From Halioglobus japonicus (GTDB taxonomy: Bacteria > Pseudomonadota > Gammaproteobacteria > Pseudomonadales > Halieaceae): a stretch of 64,000 bases of DNA. A program made the translations under genes and the position numbers. Position 1 is the first letter of the stretch, and each line of letters opens with the position of its first letter. The notes below the pieces were generated by a model. It saw only the letters and a list, made by a program, of their open reading frames with translations, did no database searches and was not told the origin of the DNA. Below are positions 1 to 8,654 of the stretch, in pieces. The stretch lies in the NCBI RefSeq assembly GCF_001983995.1, contig NZ_CP019450.1, positions 2,728,001-2,792,000 on the forward strand, read 5' to 3'.

Positions 1-1555
1 CTTCTACCCGCACCCGATTGCCCCGGGCAATGATATTGGGATAGGCCACCGCCTCTTCCGGCGAGAGGCCCCAGTCAAGAATCGCCACCATGGACTTGAA
101 CACATAGGCCGGGATGGAATTCCCGCCCGGTGAGCCGGTAACCATTTTCAACTGGCCCGCGGCGTCAAACACCATAATCGGCGACATCGATGAACGAGGC
201 CGTTTACCGGGGGCTATCGCGTTGGCCTGGGGTAGCGCATCCGGCTCGTAGGCGCGCGCGAAGTCGGTCAGCTGGTTATTGAGCAGAAAGCCCGCAGCCC
301 ATCGGGAGGAGCCGAAAGGCGCTTCAACCGTCGCCGTCATGGACACCGCATTGCCTTCTCCATCAACGATCGACAAGTGCGTGGTTCCTGCCACTTCATC
401 GGTGGTGTCGGCGCTCCAGGTCAGCGCCAGACCATCGTCATCATAGGCTTGCGGATCACCATGGCTTACAGGGGCATCCGGTGCAAAGCGCTGCCCGGCT
501 CGGGCCTGCAAATAGCCTGCGCTCAGCAGGCCTTGAATCGGCACGTCGACAAAATCAGGGTCGCCAAAAAAATGATCGCGATCGGCGTAGGCCAGGCGCT
601 GGGCATCGACAAACGCCGCGAGCTTGTCATCTGTACTGGCGTCGGCCGCCACCAAGTGGTTGTAAAGCGCCATCATCATCATGGGCGCCACCGCAGAGGA
701 CGGCGGCGTGGCACCGCACAGCGTTAATGTACGAAACGGAATACAGGTGACAGGGCGCTCTCGCGTACTGTAAGCGGCAATATCTTCGAGACTCAGCGTG
801 CCCGGGTTAGGCTCCAGCCGCGCCCCCGCGACCATGGCCTCGGCAATAGCGCCGTGATAAAACGCCTTGCTGCCATTACGCGCTATCGCTTTGAGGGTTG
901 CAGCATACGCAGGGTTGTCACGCACCTCACCGGCCTGCAGTGGCTTACCTTCCGGGAAGAAGTATTCGGCGGCGCCGGGATTCTCATCCAGACCCGATAC
1001 AGGTGCTATCCTCGGCAGAAAGCCAGCCAGGCGCGGCGAAACCTCAAAGCCCTTCTCTGCCAGACTGATAGCCGGCTCGAACAGCGTTTCCCAGGGCAGG
1101 TTGCCATGCTTGCGATGCGTATCTTCGTAAAGCTTGATCGCTCCCGGTACGCCTACGGCCTGCCCGCTTTGCCAGGCATCGAGAAATCCGAGGGCTTTGC
1201 CATCGCGCATAAACATGTCGACACTCACGCCGGCAGGCGCGGTTTCCCGGCCGTCATGAAACAGCGTTTCACCGCTATCGCGCTCATAAACCACCATGAA
1301 CGCCCCACCGCCAATACCCGAGCTTTGCGGTTCGACCAGTCCGAGTACAGCGTGCGCGGCTATCGCCGCATCGACCGCATGACCACCCTCTTCGAGCATC
1401 TGCATGGCGGCGGCCGTTGCATGCGGGTTGGCGGTCGTCGCCATGGCACCGTAGGCCCAGGGGGCAGGCTTGATTTCATCCGTGTGACGGGAACCGGAAC
1501 AAGCACTGGTGGTGAAAACCACGAGCGCACCGACCACTGCGATGAGCTTTTGCAT
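1..1555 (-). CDS. ggt: Gamma-glutamyltransferase, precursor (C-terminal end lies outside the window)
   Basis: Translating the minus strand from the ATG at 1555 gives an N-terminal nucleophile hydrolase of the gamma-glutamyltranspeptidase family. It cleaves gamma-glutamyl bonds such as that of glutathione in the periplasm. Residues 1-18 form a hydrophobic leader ending TTSA before Cys19, so it may be a lipoprotein. The autocleavage and catalytic threonine is visible at residue 391 in the motif GTTHLSIVD, the same number as in the E. coli enzyme. The downstream substrate-site motif GSSRWAAGF is also present. About 518 residues are seen and no stop is reached at base 1, so the last part of the small subunit is missing. 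It is divergent from the sulfotransferase gene. Confidence 0.95.
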   Translation of the reverse strand, partial: MQKLIAVVGALVVFTTSACSGSRHTDEIKPAPWAYGAMATTANPHATAAAMQMLEEGGHAVDAAIAAHAVLGLVEPQSSGIGGGAFMVVYERDSGETLFHDGRETAPAGVSVDMFMRDGKALGFLDAWQSGQAVGVPGAIKLYEDTHRKHGNLPWETLFEPAISLAEKGFEVSPRLAGFLPRIAPVSGLDENPGAAEYFFPEGKPLQAGEVRDNPAYAATLKAIARNGSKAFYHGAIAEAMVAGARLEPNPGTLSLEDIAAYSTRERPVTCIPFRTLTLCGATPPSSAVAPMMMMALYNHLVAADASTDDKLAAFVDAQRLAYADRDHFFGDPDFVDVPIQGLLSAGYLQARAGQRFAPDAPVSHGDPQAYDDDGLALTWSADTTDEVAGTTHLSIVDGEGNAVSMTATVEAPFGSSRWAAGFLLNNQLTDFARAYEPDALPQANAIAPGKRPRSSMSPIMVFDAAGQLKMVTGSPGGNSIPAYVFKSMVAILDWGLSPEEAVAYPNIIARGNRVRVE

Positions 1556-1662
1556 GACTATCCTTGCTGAAACAGGCGAGGCCCACAGTTATACACGCAA
1601 GCGCCGGCTAATGAAATACAGCACAGCCCACGCGGCAGCGTCCCGGCTAGGTTTTGCGATGC

Positions 1663-1668
1663 TATACT
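1663..1668 (+). promoter_or_regulatory. Extended -10 promoter element upstream of the sulfotransferase
   Basis: The sequence TGCTATACT lies 38 bases before the sulfotransferase ATG, giving an extended -10 box (TATACT at 1663-1668). No good -35 box is seen, which is normal for extended -10 promoters. Inference from motif only. Confidence 0.4.
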
Positions 1669-1705
1669 CGCGCCCAATCAATTTTACGAAAGAACCGAGC
1701 CTTAC

Positions 1706-2545
1706 ATGGGAAACATTGTCTGGATGGCCTCCTATCCCAAATCGGGAAATACCTGGGTGCGCGCCTTCCTGCACAACTATATTCACGATGGGGACGTCCC
1801 GTCGGATATCAACCAGCTAAACGATTTCTTTGCCAATGAATCCAATGTGAGCTGGTATCAGCCCCTGAGCAAGGAGCCCCTGGAAAACCTCGATCGGCAG
1901 GCCATTTGCCGCATGCGCCCTCTCGTGCAGAAACGCATAGCCAGCCGACGCGCCGGTACCAGCATGGTGAAGACCCATAACTTTCTCGGCGCTTATGAAG
2001 GCCTGCCCTTGCACGACATGAGCCTGACCAGCGGCGCCATCGCCATTGTGCGAAACCCACTGGATGTGGTCTCTTCACTGGCAGATCACTTCGGTCTCAA
2101 CCTTGATGAAGCCGTTGGATTCATGGGCTCCGATACTACCGGCACACCGACAGATGAGAACAATGTCGCCAGCGTACTCGCCTCCTGGTCTACCCACGTC
2201 GACAGTTGGACCCGCGATACAAGTGGCGCGACCTGCGTGCTGCGTTACGAGGATTTGCTGCAAAAACCGCTTAAGCACTTTGGTGCCCTCACCCGCTTTC
2301 TGGGCTTGCCCCAGGACCGCGGGCGTCTACAACGCGCCATAGACCACTCCAACTTCGCGACGCTCAAACGTCTTGAGGAGCGCGAAGGTTTTGTTGAGCG
2401 CAGCCCCAACTCGCAACGCTTTTTCCGCAGCGGCCGCCAGAATCAGTGGCGGGACCTGCTCACACCGCACCAAGTGCAGCAGTTGGTCGATGACCACCGG
2501 GCCATGATGGCCAGGTTCGACTATATTCCCCCGACCTATCGATAG
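1706..2545 (+). CDS. PAPS-dependent sulfotransferase
   Basis: 279 residues, a typical length for a cytosolic sulfotransferase-domain protein. The 5'-phosphosulfate loop YPKSGNTW sits at residues 10-17. The 3'-phosphate motif is at about 114-124 (IVRNPLDVVSS, Arg116 and Ser123/124). His91 in VKTHN is the likely catalytic base. The enzyme should transfer sulfate from PAPS to a hydroxyl or amine of a small molecule or lipid; the acceptor cannot be told from sequence. The stop is only 12 bases before the next gene, a frameshifted hotdog-like gene, so the two probably form one transcript. Confidence 0.9.
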   Translation: MGNIVWMASYPKSGNTWVRAFLHNYIHDGDVPSDINQLNDFFANESNVSWYQPLSKEPLENLDRQAICRMRPLVQKRIASRRAGTSMVKTHNFLGAYEGLPLHDMSLTSGAIAIVRNPLDVVSSLADHFGLNLDEAVGFMGSDTTGTPTDENNVASVLASWSTHVDSWTRDTSGATCVLRYEDLLQKPLKHFGALTRFLGLPQDRGRLQRAIDHSNFATLKRLEEREGFVERSPNSQRFFRSGRQNQWRDLLTPHQVQQLVDDHRAMMARFDYIPPTYR

Positions 2546-2557
2546 AGACTCGACGCA

Positions 2558-3264
2558 ATGAATCAGGAATTCACGATCAGCTCGCGCTTTAATGGACCGC
2601 CGGCCTCCGGCAATGGCGGCTATAGCTGCGGTGTCATTGCCGCGCATGTCGAAGGACCGGCCAGGGTTCGCCTTATGGTCCCCCACCCCTGGATACGCCG
2701 CTGCAGGTTGTCACCGGCGATGACGGCGGCGTGCAACTCCTCGCCGGCGATACGCTGGTGGGCGCTGGCAGCCCGTGCACCATGGATTCGAACATTCCGC
2801 CCGCGCCATCACTGTCCGAGGCTGAGGAAGCAAGCAAGGGCTATCCCTGTTATCACGAGCATGTGTTCGGTACCTGCTTTGTGTGTGGGCCCCATCGCGC
2901 TGCTCACGATGGGCTGGAACTGTTTCCCGGCCCCGTCCACAACTGGCAGTTAATCGCCTGCCCCTGGCAGGTGCGCGACGATTTATGCGATGCGAGCGGT
3001 CATGTCCTCGAGGAAATTCTGTGGAGCGCGCTGGACTGCCCGGGCTACTTTGCGGCCATGGGCGGCGAACTGCGCCACGCCGTTCTCGGCCAGCTCGACG
3101 GCGAAATCCGTCAGCCTGTCTGCGGTTCTGAAACGCTGGTCGTCTACGCCTGGCCACTGGGTCACGAGGGCCGCAAGCACTACGCGGGAACCGCGATTGC
3201 ATTGCAGGACGGCACTGTTGTCGCGCAAAGCCGGTCCATCTGGATTGAACTGAAGTCCAGCTAA
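2558..3264 (+). pseudogene. Hotdog-fold thioesterase-like protein, frame interrupted by a one-base deletion
   Basis: Reading starts at ATG 2558 (MNQEFTISSRFNGPP). It then leaves frame in the C-rich stretch 2680-2689 and continues one frame over as PPLDTPLQVVTGDDGG and onwards to 3264. Adding one C in the run restores a single 235-residue protein. The second half has the CFVCGP...DGLELFPG motif and a following LDCPG motif. I associate these with acyl-CoA-thioesterase-like hotdog proteins; the family call is moderate. The span is 3n+2 bases long, as in the three other interrupted genes here, so a sequencing error is more likely than a true pseudogene. It lies directly behind the sulfotransferase and ends 6 bases from the convergent FMN-binding gene. 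Confidence 0.7.
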
Positions 3265-3270
3265 CTGCAG

Positions 3271-3861
3271 TTACGTTTCGCTGTGATACGGACACACCGG
3301 CACTGTGCCGTGCCACACCGGCAGTGACATGTCCTCAGGCTCCTCGTTCGGTCCACCGCTGCGCGACTTACCCGCACCCTCGACAATCTCCAACTCTATT
3401 AACGCCGTGGCCCTGCGTTCCTGGTCGCTGGGCGGTCTGACCTTGTCCCAGCGCCCCGCCTCAAGCTGGTTAATGCACACAGAAAAAGCGCGGTCAAAGT
3501 CCTGTGGATCGATGACACGTCTGCCGCGACAATAAACAACCGCAGAGCGATAGTTGGCGCTGTGGTGATAGGCGGATTTGGCCAACACCCACTCCTGGCA
3601 CTCGGCAAAGGAAATGCACACCTCCCCGCCGGCCTCCAGCAGGCGCTGCAGTCGGCTCTTATTGAGTGTGTGGAAGTACAGTGCATCGTCCACGCGCCAC
3701 ACCGTCATGGGAATCACGTGCAACTGGTCTTCCCAGGTGAAGCCGATGTGGCCTAGTTTGAGATCATCAATCAACCGGTAGATCGCCGCCTTTTCATAGG
3801 TCGCCCGCTGCCTGGCCCGTTTAACCGTGGCTCGTTGACCGTGCGCCAATTGTTGTTCCAT
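3271..3861 (-). CDS. Pyridoxamine-5'-phosphate-oxidase-like FMN-binding split-barrel protein
   Basis: 196 residues from the ATG at 3861 (MEQQLAHGQRATVKRA). A longer frame exists but would run across the promoter of the divergent gene. Landmarks are GHIGFTWEDQLHVIPMTVWR near the start, DDALYFHTLNKS, and a central VCISFAE strand. This is the layout of small flavin-nucleotide-binding split-barrel proteins of the NimA/PNPOx-like superfamily. Such proteins bind FMN or F420-like cofactors and reduce small substrates; no precise reaction can be given. It is divergent from a MocR-type regulator across 91 bases, which suggests that regulator controls it. Confidence 0.8.
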   Translation of the reverse strand: MEQQLAHGQRATVKRARQRATYEKAAIYRLIDDLKLGHIGFTWEDQLHVIPMTVWRVDDALYFHTLNKSRLQRLLEAGGEVCISFAECQEWVLAKSAYHHSANYRSAVVYCRGRRVIDPQDFDRAFSVCINQLEAGRWDKVRPPSDQERRATALIELEIVEGAGKSRSGGPNEEPEDMSLPVWHGTVPVCPYHSET

Positions 3862-3903
3862 GCGTCGCCTCTGACGTGGAGAGTTGAACCGCCATGCTAT
3901 AGA

Positions 3904-3954
3904 ATATTGGCACCTCAAAAAGACCCAATTCGTATATATTGATGGGACCAATAT
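3904..3954. promoter_or_regulatory. Imperfect inverted repeat in the MocR / FMN-protein divergent promoter
   Basis: ATATTGG at 3904-3910 and CCAATAT at 3948-3954 are perfect inverted copies; the next bases also partly match. A further CCCAATT lies between them at 3924-3930. The right arm touches the MocR start codon. MocR regulators usually bind repeated half-sites between themselves and a divergent target, so this is a plausible operator. The assignment is inference. Confidence 0.35.
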
Positions 3955-5398
3955 GCAAATCCCAGCACTGAGTGATCTCGCGCTAATCGCAGACCAACCT
4001 CTGCAGCGCCAGCTCTACCAGGCCTTCAGCCTCCGTATCAGGGATGGATTGTGGCGCGAGGGCCAGCGGCTGCCAGCTTCTCGCCAAATCGCCAGCGACC
4101 TGGGCGTCAGTCGCAATACCGTAACCGGCGCACTGTCCCAACTTATCGCCGAGGGTTTTCTGGTGGCACGTCCCGGCAGTGGCACGTTTGTGGCTGCTGG
4201 CTTCGAACGGCATCAACCCGAAGCCGTCAATTGGCAACAACAGCCACAACTACCAGGGCTTTCCCACTACGGCACCGCCCTGGCCGCAAAAGCTATGCCC
4301 GAAGTGCATGCCCAGCTGCCCTTTACCCTGGGAATCCCTGACCTGCGCGCTTTTCCTCTGTCTGTCTGGAACCGTGTTCAGCGACAGCAACAGGATCGAT
4401 TGCACCTGTTGGGCTATGACGGGTATCAGGGCTATGCACCACTGCGCGAAGCATTGGCGGACTATCTCAGGGTATCCAGGCAGGTTCAGTGTCACGCGGA
4501 CCAGATTGTCATTACCCAGGGGGCTCAGCAGGCGATCAGTCTGTGCGCCCAGGTACTGCTCGACCCAGGCGACCCGGTGCTGGTTGAAAATCCGGGCTAT
4601 GTCGGCGCGCGCAGAGCCCTGCAGGCCCACGCAACGGCACTGACACCGGTGGACGTGGATCATCGAGGGTTACAGCCCGCACAGCTGCCTGCGGCCAGCG
4701 CGGCGAAAATCATGTACATCACCCCAACTCACCACTATCCACTGGGCGGCATTATGAGTGCCCCGGACCGACTGGAGCTGCTCGACTGGGCGGCACGCAC
4801 CGGTACATGGCTGATCGAAGACGACTACGATTCCGAATTCCATTTCCACGGCCACCCGATAGCGGCGCTCCAGGGTATGGCTGCGCAAACACCTGTACTG
4901 TACCTGGGCAGCTTCAGTAAAACGCTGTTCCCTGCCCTGCGTCTCGGGTATCTGATACTGCCGGAACCGCTCGTAGGGCCCTTCCTGCATGCCAAGCGCC
5001 ACATGGATGGTGAATCGCCGCTATTACAGCAAGCCACTGTCGCCCAGTTTGTGCAGGAGGGGCATTTCCAACGCCACCTGCGTCGCATGCGCGTTCGCTA
5101 CCGGGAAAAATGGGAACACCTGGCGGCGTTGATAGCCAGCGAGCTTGACGGTCTGGCGACGCCAGTTGCCGAAAGTGCCGGCATGCATCTGGTGCTGCGC
5201 ATTCCCGGCGTGAATGACGACGCCCTCGTTCGCGACCTTACTGACGCAGGCTTCGGCGGCACAGCCCTGAGCAGCTACTACGTTGGCCAGGACCGCCCAA
5301 CAGGCCTGGCCCTGGGTTTTGCCAACACTGATGAGCGACAGCGTATTGCCGGTATTTGTCGGCTCCGTGAACTGATTCTATCGCACCGTAAAAGCTGA
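3953..5398 (+). CDS. MocR/GabR-family transcriptional regulator (GntR HTH fused to aminotransferase fold)
   Basis: 481 residues from ATG 3953 (MQIPALSDLALIADQ); a longer frame upstream would start inside the divergent promoter. The N-terminus is a GntR-type winged helix (RLPASRQIASDLGVSRNTV, then GFLVARPGSGTFV). The remaining roughly 360 residues are a type I aminotransferase fold that binds PLP, with the lysine motif GSFSKTLFPALRLGY. MocR proteins sense PLP, alone or with an amino compound, and control vitamin B6, GABA or taurine genes. The divergent neighbour is a pyridoxamine-oxidase-like flavoprotein, so a B6-linked role is reasonable but unproven. Confidence 0.92.
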   Translation: MQIPALSDLALIADQPLQRQLYQAFSLRIRDGLWREGQRLPASRQIASDLGVSRNTVTGALSQLIAEGFLVARPGSGTFVAAGFERHQPEAVNWQQQPQLPGLSHYGTALAAKAMPEVHAQLPFTLGIPDLRAFPLSVWNRVQRQQQDRLHLLGYDGYQGYAPLREALADYLRVSRQVQCHADQIVITQGAQQAISLCAQVLLDPGDPVLVENPGYVGARRALQAHATALTPVDVDHRGLQPAQLPAASAAKIMYITPTHHYPLGGIMSAPDRLELLDWAARTGTWLIEDDYDSEFHFHGHPIAALQGMAAQTPVLYLGSFSKTLFPALRLGYLILPEPLVGPFLHAKRHMDGESPLLQQATVAQFVQEGHFQRHLRRMRVRYREKWEHLAALIASELDGLATPVAESAGMHLVLRIPGVNDDALVRDLTDAGFGGTALSSYYVGQDRPTGLALGFANTDERQRIAGICRLRELILSHRKS

Positions 5399-5512
5399 AC
5401 TTTTTGCCGCAGGGTCTATCATAGTTAAAGCTTCAATCGAGGTAGGCACCTGCCCACGGGGCGGGTACACTGGACCTCAATAACACGAGTTGGTACAAAC
5501 ATTTTGAGTACA

Positions 5513-7642
5513 ATGCGCACCATCGCGGCCCTGGGCCGTAACACGCTTCTCGGCCTGGCACTGATTGCACCGGCCACACCCTCGCTTGCCCTGATCGAAT
5601 ACAGCGACGCCCAGCGGGAAACCATCGTCGAACTGGTCGAGCAGCTGGAAGACCGACACTACGCCAAGCTGAAGTATGATGACGAGCTGTCATCCCAGCA
5701 TCTGGACGCCTACATCAACAGCCTCGATGGCAGCAAAATGTTCTTCACCGCTGCCGACATCGCTGAATTTGAGCAGTACCGCAGCGTCATGGACGACCAG
5801 TTGCCCGAGGGCAACCTGAGTGCCGGCTACGCCATTTTCAATCGCTTCCACGAGCGCCTCGAAACCCGCCTTGAGGCAGTTCTGAGTGATTTGCCCGCCA
5901 CGGTGGCCGCCATGGACTTCGATATCGACGAGACCTACATGCTCGATACCGATGACCGCCCCTGGGCCGACAGCCAGGACGTCCTCGACGATCGCTGGCG
6001 CAAGCACATTAAGAACCAGGTGCTCGGCCTGCGTCTGGCGGACAAACCCACCGAGGAAATCCCCGAAACCCTGGATAGCCGCTACCGCAACCAACTCAAG
6101 CGCGTCCAGCAGTACAACAGCCAGGACGTGTTCCAGATTTACGCCAACGCCCTGACCGAGCTTTACGACCCACACACCAATTACTTCTCGCCGCGCCGGT
6201 CCGAGAACTTCAACATCAACATGAGCCTTTCTCTGGAAGGTATCGGTGCCGTATTGCAGGTGGAAGACGAGTACACCAAAGTCTCCCGCCTGGTGCCCAA
6301 GGGCCCCGCTGACAAGCAGGGCGAACTCCAGGCCTCCGACCGTATTGTCGGTGTCGGCCAGGGCGACGACGGTGACATCGAGGATGTAATTGGCTGGCGT
6401 CTTGATGAAGTAGTCGAACTGATTCGCGGTCCCAAGGATACCACCGTGCGCCTGCAGGTGATTCCGGCCAAGTCCAAGTCCACCGATGAGCGCAAGACCA
6501 TTACCATTGTGCGCAACAAGGTGAAGCTGGAGGAACAGTCGGCCCAGAAGAAGATTCTCGAAGTGCCCAATGGCGATGAGGTCCTGAAAGTCGGCGTTAT
6601 CGACATCCCTGCTTTCTACATCGACTTTGAAGCCATGCGCCGCGGTGACAAGGACTACAAGAGCACCACCCGCGACGTTAAGAAATTGCTGCAGGAACTG
6701 CAGGAAGAAGGCATCGACGGCCTAGTCATGGATTTGCGCAACAACGGCGGCGGCTCACTTCAAGAGGCCAATGAACTGACCGGCCTGTTCATTGAATACG
6801 GCCCCACGGTGCAGATTCGCCACTCTTCCCGCCGTGTATGGCGCGACGGCAAGCGCCTGCGCAGCGAATACTACGATGGCCCCCTGGTGGTACTGATTAA
6901 CCGCCTGAGTGCTTCCGCATCGGAAATTTTTGCCGGCGCCATTCAGGATTACGAGCGCGGCATTATTGTGGGCGACCGTTCCTTCGGCAAAGGCACTGTG
7001 CAAACGCTCACCCCACTGACCGAGGGGCAGCTGAAAATCACCGAGAGCAAGTTCTACCGTATTTCAGGCGACTCTACCCAGCACCGCGGCGTCGTACCGG
7101 ACATTACCTTTCCGTCCGTATACGACCCTGAGCAGATCGGCGAAAGCTCCCTGGATCACGCCCTGAACTGGGACCAGATCAACGGCGTGCGCCACCGCCG
7201 CTACGACGACCTCACTTCGGTATTGCCACGGATTACCACGTTGTTCAAAGAACGCTCAGTGACCAACCCTGACTTTGTGTTCCTGGAAGACCAGATCGCC
7301 CTCGCCGCCCAGACCCGGGAGCTCAAGGAGCTGCCCCTGAACGAAGCGGCCCGTATCGCACTGCGCGAAAGCCAGGAAGAGAAAGCCCTGGCTATCGAGA
7401 ACAAGCGCCGGGTTGCCCTGGGTGAAGAGCCTCTGACGTCACTCGACGAGGAAGAGGAAACGGATGAGGACGCGAGCGATGAAACGGCTGAGTCTGAAGT
7501 TGCCGATGCTGAAAGCGATGAAGCAACTGACGAGGAGGACGATAACGACGTCCTTCTCACCGAAGCGGGCAACGTGCTTGTGGATGCCCTCGTGCTGAAG
7601 CAGCAGCGCTATGCGGCGCATTCTCCGCCTGCTGAAGAGTAA
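5513..7642 (+). CDS. prc: Carboxy-terminal (tail-specific) processing protease Prc/Tsp
   Basis: 709 residues from ATG 5513; a TTG at 5504 in the same frame is a weaker alternative. A signal peptide covers about residues 1-27. The N-terminal helical domain, a PDZ domain around 235-320 (SLSLEGIGAVLQVEDEYTKV) and the S41 protease domain follow in order. The serine-lysine dyad is Ser468 in SASASEIF and Lys493 in SFGKGTVQT, 25 residues apart as in E. coli Tsp (Ser430/Lys455). The enzyme trims or degrades periplasmic proteins with apolar C-termini, including cell-wall hydrolases and ssrA-tagged proteins. The C-terminal tail (about 640-690) is very acidic and low-complexity. Confidence 0.96.
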   Translation: MRTIAALGRNTLLGLALIAPATPSLALIEYSDAQRETIVELVEQLEDRHYAKLKYDDELSSQHLDAYINSLDGSKMFFTAADIAEFEQYRSVMDDQLPEGNLSAGYAIFNRFHERLETRLEAVLSDLPATVAAMDFDIDETYMLDTDDRPWADSQDVLDDRWRKHIKNQVLGLRLADKPTEEIPETLDSRYRNQLKRVQQYNSQDVFQIYANALTELYDPHTNYFSPRRSENFNINMSLSLEGIGAVLQVEDEYTKVSRLVPKGPADKQGELQASDRIVGVGQGDDGDIEDVIGWRLDEVVELIRGPKDTTVRLQVIPAKSKSTDERKTITIVRNKVKLEEQSAQKKILEVPNGDEVLKVGVIDIPAFYIDFEAMRRGDKDYKSTTRDVKKLLQELQEEGIDGLVMDLRNNGGGSLQEANELTGLFIEYGPTVQIRHSSRRVWRDGKRLRSEYYDGPLVVLINRLSASASEIFAGAIQDYERGIIVGDRSFGKGTVQTLTPLTEGQLKITESKFYRISGDSTQHRGVVPDITFPSVYDPEQIGESSLDHALNWDQINGVRHRRYDDLTSVLPRITTLFKERSVTNPDFVFLEDQIALAAQTRELKELPLNEAARIALRESQEEKALAIENKRRVALGEEPLTSLDEEEETDEDASDETAESEVADAESDEATDEEDDNDVLLTEAGNVLVDALVLKQQRYAAHSPPAEE

Positions 7643-7649
7643 GCCCGCT

Positions 7650-7678
7650 GTGCGGTTGGTTTCTTTAGCTGGCCGCAC
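7650..7678 (+). terminator. Possible prc terminator hairpin
   Basis: GTGCGG at 7650-7655 pairs perfectly with CCGCAC at 7673-7678, directly after the prc stop, and is followed by a CTCTCTCT stretch. There is no pure T-run, so termination strength is uncertain. Confidence 0.35.
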
Positions 7679-7715
7679 CTCTCTCTAGGCCGGTGCCTCA
7701 GATTGGTTCGTTATC

Positions 7716-8098
7716 GCTAGCCGCCCCACCGCGGCGTTTTATTGTTCGTCACGGCCACCTGCCCCGCTTCGGCGGCTACGGCCGTGTGGCAACTCGGAGT
7801 GGGATTGCTGCGCAATCCTCAAGCACTCCTCAAAAACTCCCCACGGAAAGCCCTTCGCCGCCTCCCGCTGCGCAGACGGTGTGGCCTGATTGTTCCGAAC
7901 AACCAAAGCCGGCGGCGGTGCTCTGATCTGGCCATGACTAGAATTTCTTGCGTTCTAGCAGCCCGTTGAAAGAGCTGAACAGAGGCCTGTGGCTGGGAGT
8001 GAGGCTTCCGAAATCGTGCGAAGCCATGGATGGCGCAGCCCGAAACGCCCACGGACGGCTTGCAGTGCTTTCGGAAGCCTCACTCCCAATCACTGGCC
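7716..8098 (+). repeat. Two-module structured intergenic repeat element, copy A
   Basis: This fills most of the 478-base gap between prc and the convergent DUF1285 gene. Module 1 begins with GCTAGCCGCCCC (7716-7727), identical at 29163-29174. A hairpin follows (CACGGCC 7750-7756 with GGCCGTG 7780-7786). Then comes a core that is nearly identical to copy B (7774-7860), containing the perfect stem GGATTGC-TGC-GCAATCC. A variable spacer of about 120 bases has its own hairpin (CTAGAA/TTCTAG). Module 2 is a long hairpin (7984-8098) with a conserved loop. No protein is supported: the frames crossing it are short and unlike anything known. Function is unknown; see copy B at 29163-29570. Confidence 0.75.
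7995..8087 (+). repeat. Long perfect hairpin of repeat copy A (module 2)
   Basis: The 19-base arms at 7995-8013 and 8069-8087 are perfectly complementary. An outer GGCC/GGCC pair (7984-7987 and 8095-8098) extends the stem. The 55-base loop contains AAGCCATGGATGGCGC, itself a small GCCAT/ATGGC stem. The arm sequence differs completely from the copy at 29462-29559, but the loop is related. Confidence 0.8.
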
Positions 8099-8120
8099 GC
8101 ATAGCCAGCTGAAACCAGAA

Positions 8121-8636
8121 TCATTCGAGCAAGGAAAAGGAATAATCGCCGCTAACCACCATGCCATTAGCGTCAGCAAGTTCCACAAGCCGATACCAGG
8201 CATTTCTGGAGAACAACGCCGTGAGCCCATGCCACAGCGTAACACCCGCCACATTGTCTCTCAGCGGCTCCAGGAACAACGTATGCGCCTCACCAACGGT
8301 GAGACTCCGCCCGGTATTCAAGGTGAGCTCGAGTGTGTTGTTCGAAGAAGTGATGTCGGTAACGATAAGAGGATGCAATTCCACCTGTAGCCGCCACTTC
8401 TCGGCCGGCGTAACCAGGTAGTAGTCGCCGTCTTCTTCGCGACGCAGAATGCTGGCAAACAGCTTGAGAAGAGATTCACGCCGGATCGGGTCGCCCTCGT
8501 GCAGCCAGGTCCCGTCGGCGAGTATGGTAATGTCGATATCGCCAGACAGCGGCGGGTGCCACAGGTGCAGAGGCGGCGCATCGAAGTTGCGCTTGGAGGC
8601 GAGCTGCTGCTCTATCTTGTCAGGCGGGTCAGACAT
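8121..8636 (-). CDS. DUF1285 family protein
   Basis: 171 residues. The pattern PPLHLWHPPLSGDIDITI, then DGTWLHEGDPIRRESLLKLF and ILRREEDGDYYLVTPAEKW, matches the DUF1285 family, a small protein conserved in proteobacteria. Its biochemical function is not established to my knowledge. No signal peptide or membrane segment is seen. It follows serA by 18 bases on the same strand, so it is likely the last gene of the ppiD-serA transcript. Its 3' end faces repeat element copy A. Confidence 0.85.
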   Translation of the reverse strand: MSDPPDKIEQQLASKRNFDAPPLHLWHPPLSGDIDITILADGTWLHEGDPIRRESLLKLFASILRREEDGDYYLVTPAEKWRLQVELHPLIVTDITSSNNTLELTLNTGRSLTVGEAHTLFLEPLRDNVAGVTLWHGLTALFSRNAWYRLVELADANGMVVSGDYSFSLLE

Positions 8637-8654
8637 GGCAACAGCCCCAGCGAG

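Noticed and set aside
7693..8390. Short plus-strand frames across repeat copy A and into the DUF1285 gene
   Set aside because: They cut across hairpins and the antisense of DUF1285, with biased composition and no family resemblance.
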